Below are positions 1-6,200 of a stretch of DNA of 7,986 bases, piece by piece. Both the position numbers and the translations under genes were made by a program. The number at the start of each line of letters is the position of its first letter. Within the stretch, counting starts at the first letter, position 1. The DNA lies in NCBI GenBank assembly GCA_002731985.1, contig PCCT01000091.1, positions 1 through 7,986 on the forward strand. Reading direction: 5' to 3'. The stretch comes from Nitrospinota bacterium (GTDB taxonomy: Bacteria; Nitrospinota; Nitrospinia; Nitrospinales; VA-1). The notes beneath the pieces were generated by a model. It was given only the letters and a program-made list of their open reading frames with translations. It searched no databases and was not told the DNA's origin.

Positions 1-289
1 CTCGTGCTCGATCCGAGGCTGAGTTGAAAGGCGTTCCACCGTTTTCCTGATCGTTCGGGTCTGCGGTGTTTTCGAGGAGGCCGACAGCAAACTCTGCGTC
101 AGGATCGAGGTCTGGAGTGTTTTCTTTCTCGAGCCCAAAAGCCTTGCCACGCGCAGGAACCAGTTTGGTTGGTTTTTGTGAGTTGGACTTTTGATCATCG
201 CTTACGTTTTGTCCGAATTCAACTCCCCCGACACCGACTGAAGCAGTGTTGGGTTGAGGTGCCTGTGTTATTTTATTATATTGTGTCAA
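1..289 (-). CDS. Partial low-complexity Pro/Ser/Asn/Gln-rich protein, N-terminal part, runs off left edge
   Basis: This minus-strand frame has no stop codon from position 367 down to 1. Its translation is hydrophilic and looks like a real, probably disordered protein: first Ser/Thr/Pro/Gln-rich (APTSPPSTKKSTQLTQYNK), then acidic and Asn-rich (KENTPDLDPDAEFAVGLLEN). The frame contains no ATG or GTG. The only common start codon is TTG at 287-289, which has no clear Shine-Dalgarno in front of it. The frame also overlaps the last bases of the upstream SH3 gene in the -1 phase, so a start further upstream or an indel joining the two cannot be excluded. I recognise no domain, and the C-terminus lies outside the window. 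The coding call rests on the open frame and amino-acid composition only. Confidence 0.42.
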   Translation of the reverse strand, partial: MTQYNKITQAPQPNTASVGVGGVEFGQNVSDDQKSNSQKPTKLVPARGKAFGLEKENTPDLDPDAEFAVGLLENTADPNDQENGGTPFNSASDRAR

Positions 290-327
290 TTGTGTGCTTT
301 TTTTTGTGCTTGGTGGGGAGGTTGGTG

Positions 328-810
328 CTACTGAACCCAGACTAGAGGACGGTGGACCCAGGCACGGTCACCGGTACTGTCTTCGACATGGACCCATGAG
401 TCTTTTATTTTCAATACTTTCATGGAAAAGTACTTGTCGATAGGGCTCCATTCGACTTTGGGGAATTTAGTGCCGGGACCTTTACGCAGGTTGGTTTTAT
501 TATTTTTAATAATTGCACACATATAGCTTTCTGTGGTGAGTTTTTGATATACCCAGTAAATATCGCCGTCTAAATCCTGTATTCTCAGCCAACTGCCTTT
601 TCGCCCCAGCCGCTTGAAGGGCATGTATTTAAACACAGTCCACAGTTTCTCATAATGCTTACCTGGACCTTGGCGAAGGTTTGCCTTTTTAGCTTTTATG
701 CACAGTGCCTCCGCTGTTGCTTCCAATGACAGAAGTCCCGCGAAAGCAAGGGAACAAGCCAAGATGAGAAGAGTTTTACTTTTTATTTTTGAAATAGCTG
801 GTAATTGCAT
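328..810 (-). CDS. Secreted protein with two bacterial SH3 domains
   Basis: From the ATG at 808-810 this encodes 160 residues. An in-frame TTG at 820-822 would add four residues, but the ATG puts a short basic N-terminus directly before the hydrophobic core, so I prefer it. Residues 1 to about 34 form a signal peptide: basic start, core LLILACSLAFAGLL, then a small-residue cleavage region near ATAEA. Two tandem SH3 (SH3b, DUF1058-like) domains follow, at about 37-97 and 100-160. Each has the N-L-R-x-G-P-G motif near its start and a D-x-x-G-D-x-x-W-V motif near its end. Such domains usually act in the periplasm, binding peptidoglycan or partner proteins, and no catalytic domain is present. The ending in VWVQ fits my recollection of this family, so the protein is probably complete. 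Its substrate or partner cannot be told from sequence. Confidence 0.85.
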   Translation of the reverse strand: MQLPAISKIKSKTLLILACSLAFAGLLSLEATAEALCIKAKKANLRQGPGKHYEKLWTVFKYMPFKRLGRKGSWLRIQDLDGDIYWVYQKLTTESYMCAIIKNNKTNLRKGPGTKFPKVEWSPIDKYFSMKVLKIKDSWVHVEDSTGDRAWVHRPLVWVQ

Positions 811-847
811 GGGTATGATCAAGTAATGTTCTATTTTTCAGTCATTT

Positions 848-856
848 ATCATACCA
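848..856 (-). promoter_or_regulatory. Candidate extended -10 promoter for the SH3 gene
   Basis: On the minus strand the bases read TGG followed by TATGAT, a TGn extended -10 with 5 of 6 matches to the consensus hexamer (hexamer at 848-853). The hexamer 17 bases upstream, TTCATC, matches the -35 consensus only weakly, which is common for extended -10 promoters. A start near 841 would give a leader of roughly 30 bases to the ATG at 810. Confidence 0.42.
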
Positions 857-935
857 CATAAAACCGGGTTGATGAATTTTTTCCGGTGAGTTCACAGGGG
901 CGCTGATTTCGTATAATACTTTTTGGTCGGTATCC

Positions 936-964
936 TTGACGGTCTCGGTATCTTTAATTACCAT
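936..964 (+). promoter_or_regulatory. Candidate sigma-70-type promoter for the glycosyltransferase operon
   Basis: TTGACG (936-941) and TACCAT (959-964) are separated by 17 bases, and the start codon lies 64 bases beyond the second box. The -35 is 5/6 and the -10 is 4/6 to consensus. A competing candidate is the perfect TATAAT at 912-917, which has TTCACA (891-896) only 15 bases upstream. An 8-base direct repeat TCGGTATC (927-934 and 945-952) flanks and overlaps the -35 region and could be an operator or chance. Confidence 0.35.
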
Positions 965-1027
965 CTTGCTTAACAATACTTCCAAGAGGTTTTCTCTCTG
1001 CTAGATTTAGCAAACTTTGAAACCCCC

Positions 1028-2158
1028 ATGATTCTTATCACTATCTTCCAGCTCTTTCTAATTGTCCTTGTCGTGCTTTACCTCTCTGTCAATATGATCT
1101 ACCTCGTCAAGGTGGTACCGGTTGAGGATGAATTAGTTGACTATCCTTACCTGTCTGTATGCATTCCGGCTCGCAACGAGGAGAGAGATATTAAAGCTTG
1201 TGTCGAATCATTACTGCATCAGGATTATCCGGAGTTTGAGGTGATCGTTGTAGATGATAACTCAACAGATGAGACAGCGGAAATTGTTTACTCAATGAAA
1301 GCGCAATATCCGAATCTGGTATTTGTTCCGGGAAAACAATTGGAGCCGGGCTGGTTTGGGAAACCTTACGCGTTGTATCAGGCATATAAGAAGTCACGCG
1401 GCAAATACTTGCTGTTCACTGATGCCGACCTCATCTATCAGCCGCAGGCATTGAAGTCTGCCATGCACACTCTGATTTCCAGGGACCTCGATTTACTGAC
1501 ACTCATGCCGGCGGCGATATTCGGCTCGTTCTGGGAGAGGGCGGTTCAACCTGTCATATTCGGATTCATCGCTGCCCTCACACGATTCAGGAAAATTAAT
1601 AGTCCGAATCATGATAGTGCTATGGGATTCGGCGCTTTTCTCCTGTTCAAGAAGGAATCCTATCAGCGGATTGGTGGTCACCTCAGTGTCCGCCAGGAAA
1701 TTCTGGACGACGTCATGCTGGCGAAAAATGCAAAGCGTAACGGACTTTCCATGTTGGTCGCGGATGGGAAACGTTTGTTTTCAATTCGTATGTATCATTC
1801 GTTGGAGGAAATTTGGGTCGGCTGGCGCAAGAATATGTTTCTGGCAATGAAAGGTTCGGTGATAAGAACGTTCTATTATGTAATTGTGATCCTTTGTTTT
1901 GTCCTGACTCCGTATATCGTGGTGATAGGCAATTTGTGGGTAGGTACGGGGGGAATCTGGGTAGGGAGTGCGTTGTTCGGGCTAATCCTCACTTTAGTCA
2001 CGGGACTGGCATTGTGTCGTCAGTTGAACCTGGAAAAGAGAAACGTGTTTCTTTTCCCTCTGGGAGCTATAATCATGTCGGCGATCATGTTGAATTCGAT
2101 GACGCAAATTGTGTTTCACGGGCGAGCCGAATGGCGAGGTCGAACTTACGAGCAATAG
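1028..2158 (+). CDS. Membrane-bound family 2 glycosyltransferase, HpnB/CrtQ-like
   Basis: A 376-residue protein. Residues 1 to about 27 form an N-terminal membrane anchor. A GT-A fold GT2 domain follows, with the opening motif IPARNEE (46-52), the nucleotide-sugar-binding DDNSTD (76-81), PGWFGKPYAL (107-116) and the metal-binding DAD (132-134). The LDD at 226-228 and GWRKN at 265-269 sit where GT2 enzymes carry the catalytic-base and product-binding motifs. About three further membrane helices occupy roughly 278-365. The P-G-W-x-G-K segment together with C-terminal helices is typical of the HpnB (hopene-associated) and CrtQ-like (carotenoid) branch, which transfers sugars to lipid acceptors. 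The acceptor is unknown: no hopanoid or carotenoid genes are visible here. The ATG has no strong Shine-Dalgarno. The next gene begins about 20 bases after the stop, so the two are probably co-transcribed. Confidence 0.85.
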   Translation: MILITIFQLFLIVLVVLYLSVNMIYLVKVVPVEDELVDYPYLSVCIPARNEERDIKACVESLLHQDYPEFEVIVVDDNSTDETAEIVYSMKAQYPNLVFVPGKQLEPGWFGKPYALYQAYKKSRGKYLLFTDADLIYQPQALKSAMHTLISRDLDLLTLMPAAIFGSFWERAVQPVIFGFIAALTRFRKINSPNHDSAMGFGAFLLFKKESYQRIGGHLSVRQEILDDVMLAKNAKRNGLSMLVADGKRLFSIRMYHSLEEIWVGWRKNMFLAMKGSVIRTFYYVIVILCFVLTPYIVVIGNLWVGTGGIWVGSALFGLILTLVTGLALCRQLNLEKRNVFLFPLGAIIMSAIMLNSMTQIVFHGRAEWRGRTYEQ

Positions 2159-2165
2159 ATTTTTT

Positions 2166-2171
2166 AAGGAG
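2166..2171 (+). promoter_or_regulatory. Ribosome binding site that favours the GTG start at 2179
   Basis: AAGGAG lies 7 bases before GTG (2179-2181) but only 4 bases before the alternative TTG (2176-2178). Normal spacing therefore supports the GTG as the true start of the downstream gene. Confidence 0.6.
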
Positions 2172-2178
2172 TTAGTTG

Positions 2179-3108
2179 GTGGAAAATTATCCCAAGAGAT
2201 TTATTCAGGCGGGTCTGATTTATATCACGGTCGGAGTGTTGCTGGGTGTCGTTATGAGTATAGAGCCGACTCTAGGCGCGCGCATGAGGTTTGTGCATAT
2301 TCATATCAATCTGCTTGGTTTCATGGTGATGATGATTGCGGGTGTCGCCTATCATGTGTTACCACGTTTCAGCGCCCGCACCATTCCCTGGCCCAACGGG
2401 GTGAAGTATCATTTTTATTTGCAGAATATCGGACTCATCGGGATGGTAACCACCCATGCGGCGGGGGGGAACTGGCGGGAAGGTGCAGTGCATTGGTTGT
2501 TTGTTCTATTCGCCCTGATCACTGCATTGGCAATACTGTTCATGTTTTACAATTTGTTCTTTGTGCTGATGGTACCTAAAGAAGAACCGGAACCTGCTAC
2601 ACAAATTACAGCCGATATGAAAGTCGGCACGGTGCTTGATGAATTTCCTCAATCCATGGCGGTTTTTCTTGAAACCGGTTTTGAGTCCCTCGCTAATCCG
2701 ACGGCGCGAAAAACTTTTGCCAAATATGTTTCCATAGAGAAGGCCTGTGAAAAACACGATGTCGATGTGGCAGAATTTCTCATAAAACTGAATGCCGCAG
2801 TTTTCGGATCATCTACGAGTCCAACCATGCCAGAGAGTTCAACAGGCAGTGAAGAAGCGGAGAATAAAAAACCGGGTAAAGAGATTGTTCAAGGGGAATC
2901 CTGTCAGGCAGACACCATGGTCGGTAGTCTCATCAAAGTTTATCCCGCGACTAGATCTGTTTTTGAAAAACACTATGGGGAGGGATGTTTCTCGTGTCCG
3001 GGGCAGACATTTGAGTCCATCGAAGAAACCGCACACATGCACAATATCGACCCAAAGATCATCCTCGGTGATATCAACGCTATCATTGCCGATGAGTTGG
3101 AAAAGTAA
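2179..3108 (+). CDS. Cytochrome-oxidase-subunit-I-like membrane protein fused to two DUF1858 domains
   Basis: A protein of 309 residues from the GTG. The N-terminal 130 residues form four predicted membrane helices (about 8-28, 40-60, 79-96, 103-131). The helix-2 region contains V-H-I-H-I-N-L-L-G and A-Y-H-V-L-P-R-F (H40, H42, H59), with further histidines at 93 and 105. This is the pattern of truncated cbb3/NnrS-type heme-copper-oxidase-like proteins and suggests heme or metal binding. A soluble part holds two DUF1858 (PF08984) domains. The first, about 143-208, lacks the cysteine pair. The second, about 243-305, has C-F-S-C-P-G, as in the hybrid-cluster-protein-associated redox disulfide type (TIGR03980). 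A charged linker rich in Ser, Glu and Lys separates them. The CXXC domain would lie next to the membrane, probably in the cytoplasm. Membrane redox sensing or nitrogen-oxide stress handling is an inference; no enzyme activity can be claimed. Confidence 0.75.
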   Translation: MENYPKRFIQAGLIYITVGVLLGVVMSIEPTLGARMRFVHIHINLLGFMVMMIAGVAYHVLPRFSARTIPWPNGVKYHFYLQNIGLIGMVTTHAAGGNWREGAVHWLFVLFALITALAILFMFYNLFFVLMVPKEEPEPATQITADMKVGTVLDEFPQSMAVFLETGFESLANPTARKTFAKYVSIEKACEKHDVDVAEFLIKLNAAVFGSSTSPTMPESSTGSEEAENKKPGKEIVQGESCQADTMVGSLIKVYPATRSVFEKHYGEGCFSCPGQTFESIEETAHMHNIDPKIILGDINAIIADELEK

Positions 3109-3167
3109 TAGCAGGCTTTAAACCGTCATCGCACTGGTGACCGGAAAAGTTGTAAACCACCTCAGCA

Positions 3168-3184
3168 CTGTGGCATAGCCACAG
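3168..3184. terminator. Hairpin between convergent genes, possible weak bidirectional terminator
   Basis: CTGTGGC (3168-3174) and GCCACAG (3178-3184) form a perfect 7-bp stem with an ATA loop, between the stops of the oxidase-like gene and mazG. The nearest T-runs (GTTTT, then TTTTTT from about 3211) are at least 16 bases downstream on the plus side, and the minus side has only short T-tracts. It is therefore not a textbook intrinsic terminator. Confidence 0.35.
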
Positions 3185-3203
3185 CACTTAATCCTGTCAG
3201 GTT

Positions 3204-3986
3204 TTACTGCTTTTTTGCGTCTTGCCAGAGGCGTTCCATTTCTTCGAGGGAGGTTTCTTTGAGGGTCTTGCCCTGTTTTACGACTTGTTGTTCTATGTAT
3301 TGAAAGCGTTTGATGAATTTGTTGTTGGTGGATCTGAGGGCTTCTTCGGCATCGACCTTTTTAAATTTGGCAATGTTGACGAGGACGAACAGGATATCTC
3401 CCAGTTCGCCTTGGATGTCCGCATCTTTTCCTTCCAGTATGGCTTCTTTGAATTCGGCGACTTCTTCGTCGAGTTTTTTGAATACGTCGCTTACATTATC
3501 CCAGTCGAATCCTTCTTTCGCCGCTTTCTTTTGTAGTTTTTGCGCTTTGAGCAGGCTGGGGAGATGTTTCGGGACACTGTCGAGGGCGGAGTTGTGGTTT
3601 GAGTGAATCTTTTCTTTCTTTTTGATTTCTTCCCATTGCTGTATGACCTGATCTGGGGTGTTGAGCGTTTCATCTTTAAATATATGTGGGTGACGCCGCA
3701 CCATTTTTTCCTTTAAATTTTCCAGGACATCTCGAATGTCAAACTCATTGCTCCTGCTGGAAATTTTTGAATGAAATAATATCTGATACAGCAGGTCACC
3801 CAGTTCATCTTTGATTTTTTCTGGATCGTTCGCGTCCAGCGCTTCCAGGACTTCATAAGTTTCTTCTACCAGAAACGGTTTAAGGGATTCTCGGGTTTGA
3901 ACAATATCCCAGGGGCATCCATTTTCCCCCATGAGGGTATCTACAACTTCAATTAGTTTGCGGAACGATTCGGTGGTGTCGCTCAT
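3204..3986 (-). CDS. mazG: Nucleoside triphosphate pyrophosphohydrolase MazG
   Basis: A 260-residue protein of normal length for the two-domain MazG family, which hydrolyses NTPs and dNTPs to the monophosphate plus pyrophosphate, cleaning the nucleotide pool of damaged forms and modulating stress responses. Both all-alpha repeats carry the Mg-binding signature. The first has EETYE (41-45) plus ELGD (61-64). The second has EEVAE (174-178) plus ELGD (194-197). The family motifs GCPWD (23-27) and RRHPHIF (97-103) are also present. The ATG start is preceded by AAAGGA about 11 bases upstream. The gene lies downstream of the TPR gene on the same strand: 91 bases after the TPR stop, or only 27 after the probable original TPR end, so the two are likely co-transcribed. 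Confidence 0.95.
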   Translation of the reverse strand: MSDTTESFRKLIEVVDTLMGENGCPWDIVQTRESLKPFLVEETYEVLEALDANDPEKIKDELGDLLYQILFHSKISSRSNEFDIRDVLENLKEKMVRRHPHIFKDETLNTPDQVIQQWEEIKKKEKIHSNHNSALDSVPKHLPSLLKAQKLQKKAAKEGFDWDNVSDVFKKLDEEVAEFKEAILEGKDADIQGELGDILFVLVNIAKFKKVDAEEALRSTNNKFIKRFQYIEQQVVKQGKTLKETSLEEMERLWQDAKKQ

Positions 3987-4013
3987 TAGCGATAGGTCCT
4001 TTGTGAGAAGTAA

Positions 4014-4422
4014 TTATTTTTTTTCAGTCTCGTCTTTCAGTCTTTCGTAGAGCGTGAATTCCTTTTTGCGATTCTTCTTAGTTTCCCTGTGCCTGATGGA
4101 TTTGCCCGATCAGTTTGTGTGAACGCGCCAGTGTTGGCATGTCTACCAGGGATTGTTTCAGGAATTTCATGGCTTCATCGTAGCGCTTTTGTCTTAAGTA
4201 GAGGTCACCCAGGTTGGCCGTTACCAGGTGGAATGTTTTGAAATACCGTAATGCCTTTTCGTTTTCCCCTTTCAGGCTGAGCTTAGTTGCTTCGAACATC
4301 AAGCGGGCAGTTTCCTGCTTATTTGCCAGTGAATGATTCGGTGCAATCAGGATCAACGCAAGACTCAATGCAGGCAATATCATCTTTCTTGAAAAAGTTG
4401 CTAGAGTTGGAGATTGAATCAT
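4014..4422 (-). pseudogene. Small secreted TPR protein, apparently frameshifted near its 3' end
   Basis: The uninterrupted frame runs from the ATG at 4420-4422 to a TAA at 4078-4080 (114 residues). A GGAG Shine-Dalgarno lies about 10 bases before the ATG. Residues 1 to about 33 form a signal peptide (core MILPALSLALILIAP). Tetratricopeptide repeats follow: GENEKALRYF, then NLGDLYLRQKRYDEAMKFL, then a third repeat starting at ARSHKLIGQIHQAQGN, where the stop falls in mid-repeat. In the +1 phase the coding pattern continues as KKNRKKEFTLYERL and further to a TAA at 4014-4016, which would complete the third repeat. Deleting a single T (an A on the plus strand at 4080) restores one frame. Repeat 1 also seems about seven residues short. 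The shift could be a sequencing error, a real mutation or, less likely, a tolerated shorter protein. TPRs mediate protein contacts, and the partner is unknown. Confidence 0.62.
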
Positions 4423-4462
4423 TATTGGTTCTCCATTGTTTTCAAGGAGGCCTTTGTGTGAC

Positions 4463-4567
4463 GGATGATCTTTCTCAAGGCTTCAGCCAAGCACCCGTTG
4501 GGCACCTACGGCCCTCCACTCATTAGAGTTTTGTGGTAGGCTGGACGAGCCTTGCGGAGGGTCATCC
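4463..4567. repeat. 105-base imperfect inverted repeat, MITE/REP-like palindromic element
   Basis: The left arm at 4463-4482 starts GGATGA and ends CAAGGCT. It is complementary to the right arm at 4548-4567, which starts AGCCTTG and ends TCATCC. In the plus-strand RNA the arms give a 20-pair stem with three G-U wobbles and one mismatch. Inside, CAGCC (4484-4488) can pair with GGCTG (4540-4544), and a further small hairpin lies around CACCCGTTGGG (4492-4502). The element carries no plausible coding frame and starts two bases past the hemW stop codon. It looks like a short non-autonomous repeat, and it may also stop or stabilise the hemW transcript. Only one copy is visible in this window. Confidence 0.6.
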
Positions 4568-4568
4568 T

Positions 4569-5711
4569 TTATATGAATTCTAAAATAACAGAGTCTGCCA
4601 GAAAAAGTCCTTTTTCTGAGAGACGCAGTTGGTTTTGTTCGATGGTGATCAATTCTTTTTCCTGCAGTGAGGCTATGATATCTCCATATATCGTTTTGAA
4701 GGAAGTTTGAAATCGGTCTTCTAGTGTTTTTATGCTGATGCCTTTGAGCATTCGCAATCCAAGCATGAGAGTTTCGCCCATTGCCTGTCGTGGTTCCAGT
4801 GATTCGCTAAACTTCACCGCAGTTTGTCTCTTGTTTACTTCATGGATGTAATGCGCTGGTAGATTAGTGTTTTTGGAGCGGACTCCATTCATATAAAAGG
4901 ATGCTCCCGCACCCAGCCCAAGTGTGTTTGTGTTTTGCCAATAGGTGATATTGTGTCTGCACTCTTTTCCCGGTCGTGCAAAGTTTGATATTTCATAATG
5001 ATGGAATCCGTTCTCTTTAAGAAACGCTATTGTTCTTTTATACAGTTCCAGTTGGTGGTCATCATCGGGCATGACGAGTTTTCCGTTGGACTGGAGTTTC
5101 CCAAAAGCGGTTTCCTTTTCGATGGTCAGGTTATAGGTTGAAAGATGCTCAGGATTTTTTGCCAAGGCCAGACGCAGATTATTTTCCCATCCTCCAAGTG
5201 TCTGGTTCGGGATTGCAAACATCAGGTCTAGAGAAAGGTTGTTGAATCCGGATTCCCTTGCCCGGTCTACAGTGGAATGGATTTCTTCAATCCCATGTGC
5301 TCGGTCGAGAAGTTTCAGCTCTGCTTCATCAAACGACTGCACTCCGATGCTGATTCTATTATATCCTGCTTGCCGAATTGATTTCAATTCGTCAGAGCGA
5401 ATGGTCGCCGGATTGGCTTCAAGTGTGATTTCAGCACCTTGCGTGATGTTAAATTGGTTTTTGCACTCTTCAAGAATTCGCGTTAGCTGAGAAACTGAGA
5501 GGGTGGTCGGTGTTCCACCGCCTAGAAAAATAGTATTCAACTGTCCGGCAGAGGAATACTTTTGTGAGTAATGACTCATTTCTATTATCAAGGCATCGAT
5601 ATAAGTTTCCATTTCATCGTGCTTGATAGGATGCGAATTGAAATCGCAGTAGCCGCATTTGTGTATGCAGTAGGGTATATGAATGTAAAGACCTAACGAT
5701 TGTTTGTCCAT
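4569..5711 (-). CDS. hemW: Heme chaperone HemW, radical SAM protein of the coproporphyrinogen-oxidase-like family
   Basis: A 380-residue protein of normal length for HemW. The N-terminal radical SAM motif C-I-H-K-C-G-Y-C (C15, C19, C22) binds a 4Fe-4S cluster, and GGGTPT (64-69) belongs to the SAM-binding site. Further family segments follow: EANP, RISIGVQSFDE, LDLMFAIPNQTL and HNITYW, whose histidine is implicated in heme binding, then GLGAGA and a C-terminal winged-helix HemN_C-like region. The start directly at MDKQSLGLYIHIPYC gives the short lead-in typical of HemW, whereas true HemN has a longer N-terminus and an extra cysteine. HemW delivers heme to respiratory enzymes in the cytoplasm or at the membrane and lacks coproporphyrinogen dehydrogenase activity. 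A good Shine-Dalgarno is not visible. The gene is transcribed away from era. Confidence 0.93.
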   Translation of the reverse strand: MDKQSLGLYIHIPYCIHKCGYCDFNSHPIKHDEMETYIDALIIEMSHYSQKYSSAGQLNTIFLGGGTPTTLSVSQLTRILEECKNQFNITQGAEITLEANPATIRSDELKSIRQAGYNRISIGVQSFDEAELKLLDRAHGIEEIHSTVDRARESGFNNLSLDLMFAIPNQTLGGWENNLRLALAKNPEHLSTYNLTIEKETAFGKLQSNGKLVMPDDDHQLELYKRTIAFLKENGFHHYEISNFARPGKECRHNITYWQNTNTLGLGAGASFYMNGVRSKNTNLPAHYIHEVNKRQTAVKFSESLEPRQAMGETLMLGLRMLKGISIKTLEDRFQTSFKTIYGDIIASLQEKELITIEQNQLRLSEKGLFLADSVILEFI

Positions 5712-5749
5712 TGGGTGGATTTGATTTAGATGCTAGCAGTCATTATTTC

Positions 5750-5758
5750 ATTGTATCA
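5750..5758 (-). promoter_or_regulatory. Candidate extended -10 promoter for hemW
   Basis: On the minus strand the bases read TGA followed by TACAAT (hexamer at 5750-5755), a TGn extended -10 with 5 of 6 consensus matches. No good -35 is seen at 17 bases. The predicted start near 5743 gives a leader of about 32 bases to the hemW ATG. Confidence 0.42.
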
Positions 5759-5809
5759 GTATTGTTAATTCACGAAATAAAAAGTGGCCCGGAGAGGATT
5801 ATAAATTAA

Positions 5810-6022
5810 ACCATAATCCTTGGATCGGGATATGAAAAGGCCAGTTGGAGAGGCAAAAACCTTTGGAAAGTATGTCTGGTGATGGGAAAAACAGGGGATA
5901 TAAAGAATGCGGTTAAAAATGCAGAATCTGCAATAAAGGTTTACAGGAAATGCAAGCTCCCGAATACAAAGATAGTAGCAGGCCAGTTGGCGACCTGGAA
6001 AGGCTCTGAGGCCAAAGTGTGA
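5810..6022 (+). pseudogene. Unidentified short coding frame, probable C-terminal gene remnant
   Basis: This frame follows a TAA at 5807-5809 and ends at TGA 6020-6022. Its translation is protein-like: lysine-rich and amphipathic (KNAVKNAESAIKVYRK), with a helical, weakly TPR-like rhythm. No normal start stands at its beginning. Internal starts are GTG 5879 and ATG 5882, which would give a 47 or 46-residue protein, with GGAAAG about 9 bases before the GTG. A preceding protein-like stretch (KKWPGEDYKLNHNPWIGI) lies in the neighbouring frame and stops at about 5835, suggesting one frame broken by an indel. I do not recognise the family. Alternatives are an intact small gene from 5879 or 5882, or chance. 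The opposite strand is also open here, but its translation, rich in Cys, Tyr and Phe, looks non-coding. Confidence 0.38.
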
Positions 6023-6124
6023 TCTTTTTGCTTGTTCCTTTCGTAACCCCATCTAAAGATTTTTCTTAACTAAAAGTATATATCTTCGTAGTAAATTACT
6101 CGTTAAGGTCAGGAAAGGGTATAG

Positions 6125-6133
6125 TGGTACAAT
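6125..6133 (+). promoter_or_regulatory. Candidate extended -10 promoter for era-map
   Basis: TGG followed by TACAAT (hexamer at 6128-6133) is a TGn extended -10 with 5 of 6 matches. The -35 position is poor. Transcription from here would carry a leader of about 180 bases containing the era-like fragment. No better promoter was seen nearer to era. Confidence 0.3.
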
Positions 6134-6200
6134 CATTCGGTCATGTTCACAAGATAGGTCTTTCTGCCTGAACGACAAAATTTTATAGCTTTCGATCAAA

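Noticed and set aside
281..310. TTGACA and TATAAT on the minus strand near 280-289 as a promoter
   Set aside because: The two hexamers are only three bases apart, and the 17-base position upstream of TATAAT is a plain A-tract.
1611..2579. Overlapping plus-strand frames in other phases across the glycosyltransferase and oxidase-like genes
   Set aside because: They have no motifs and lie over genes with clear family signatures.
3222..3606. Plus-strand open frames opposite mazG
   Set aside because: MazG has both complete metal-binding repeats; the opposite frames are Phe- or Ser-rich shadows.
4078..4087. GGGAAAC heptamer just before the TPR stop as a programmed -1 frameshift site
   Set aside because: The heptamer is in the correct phase, but the -1 frame gives a short basic peptide unlike a TPR. 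The sensible continuation is in the +1 phase.
4423..4568. Possible tRNA or CRISPR-like element from the strong palindromes
   Set aside because: There is no cloverleaf with a TΨC-like arm and no repeated spacer pattern; it is one nested inverted repeat.
5765..6052. Minus-strand open frame of about 95 codons
   Set aside because: The translation is rich in Cys, Tyr, Phe and His with no domain-like pattern, while the opposite strand gives a more protein-like frame.
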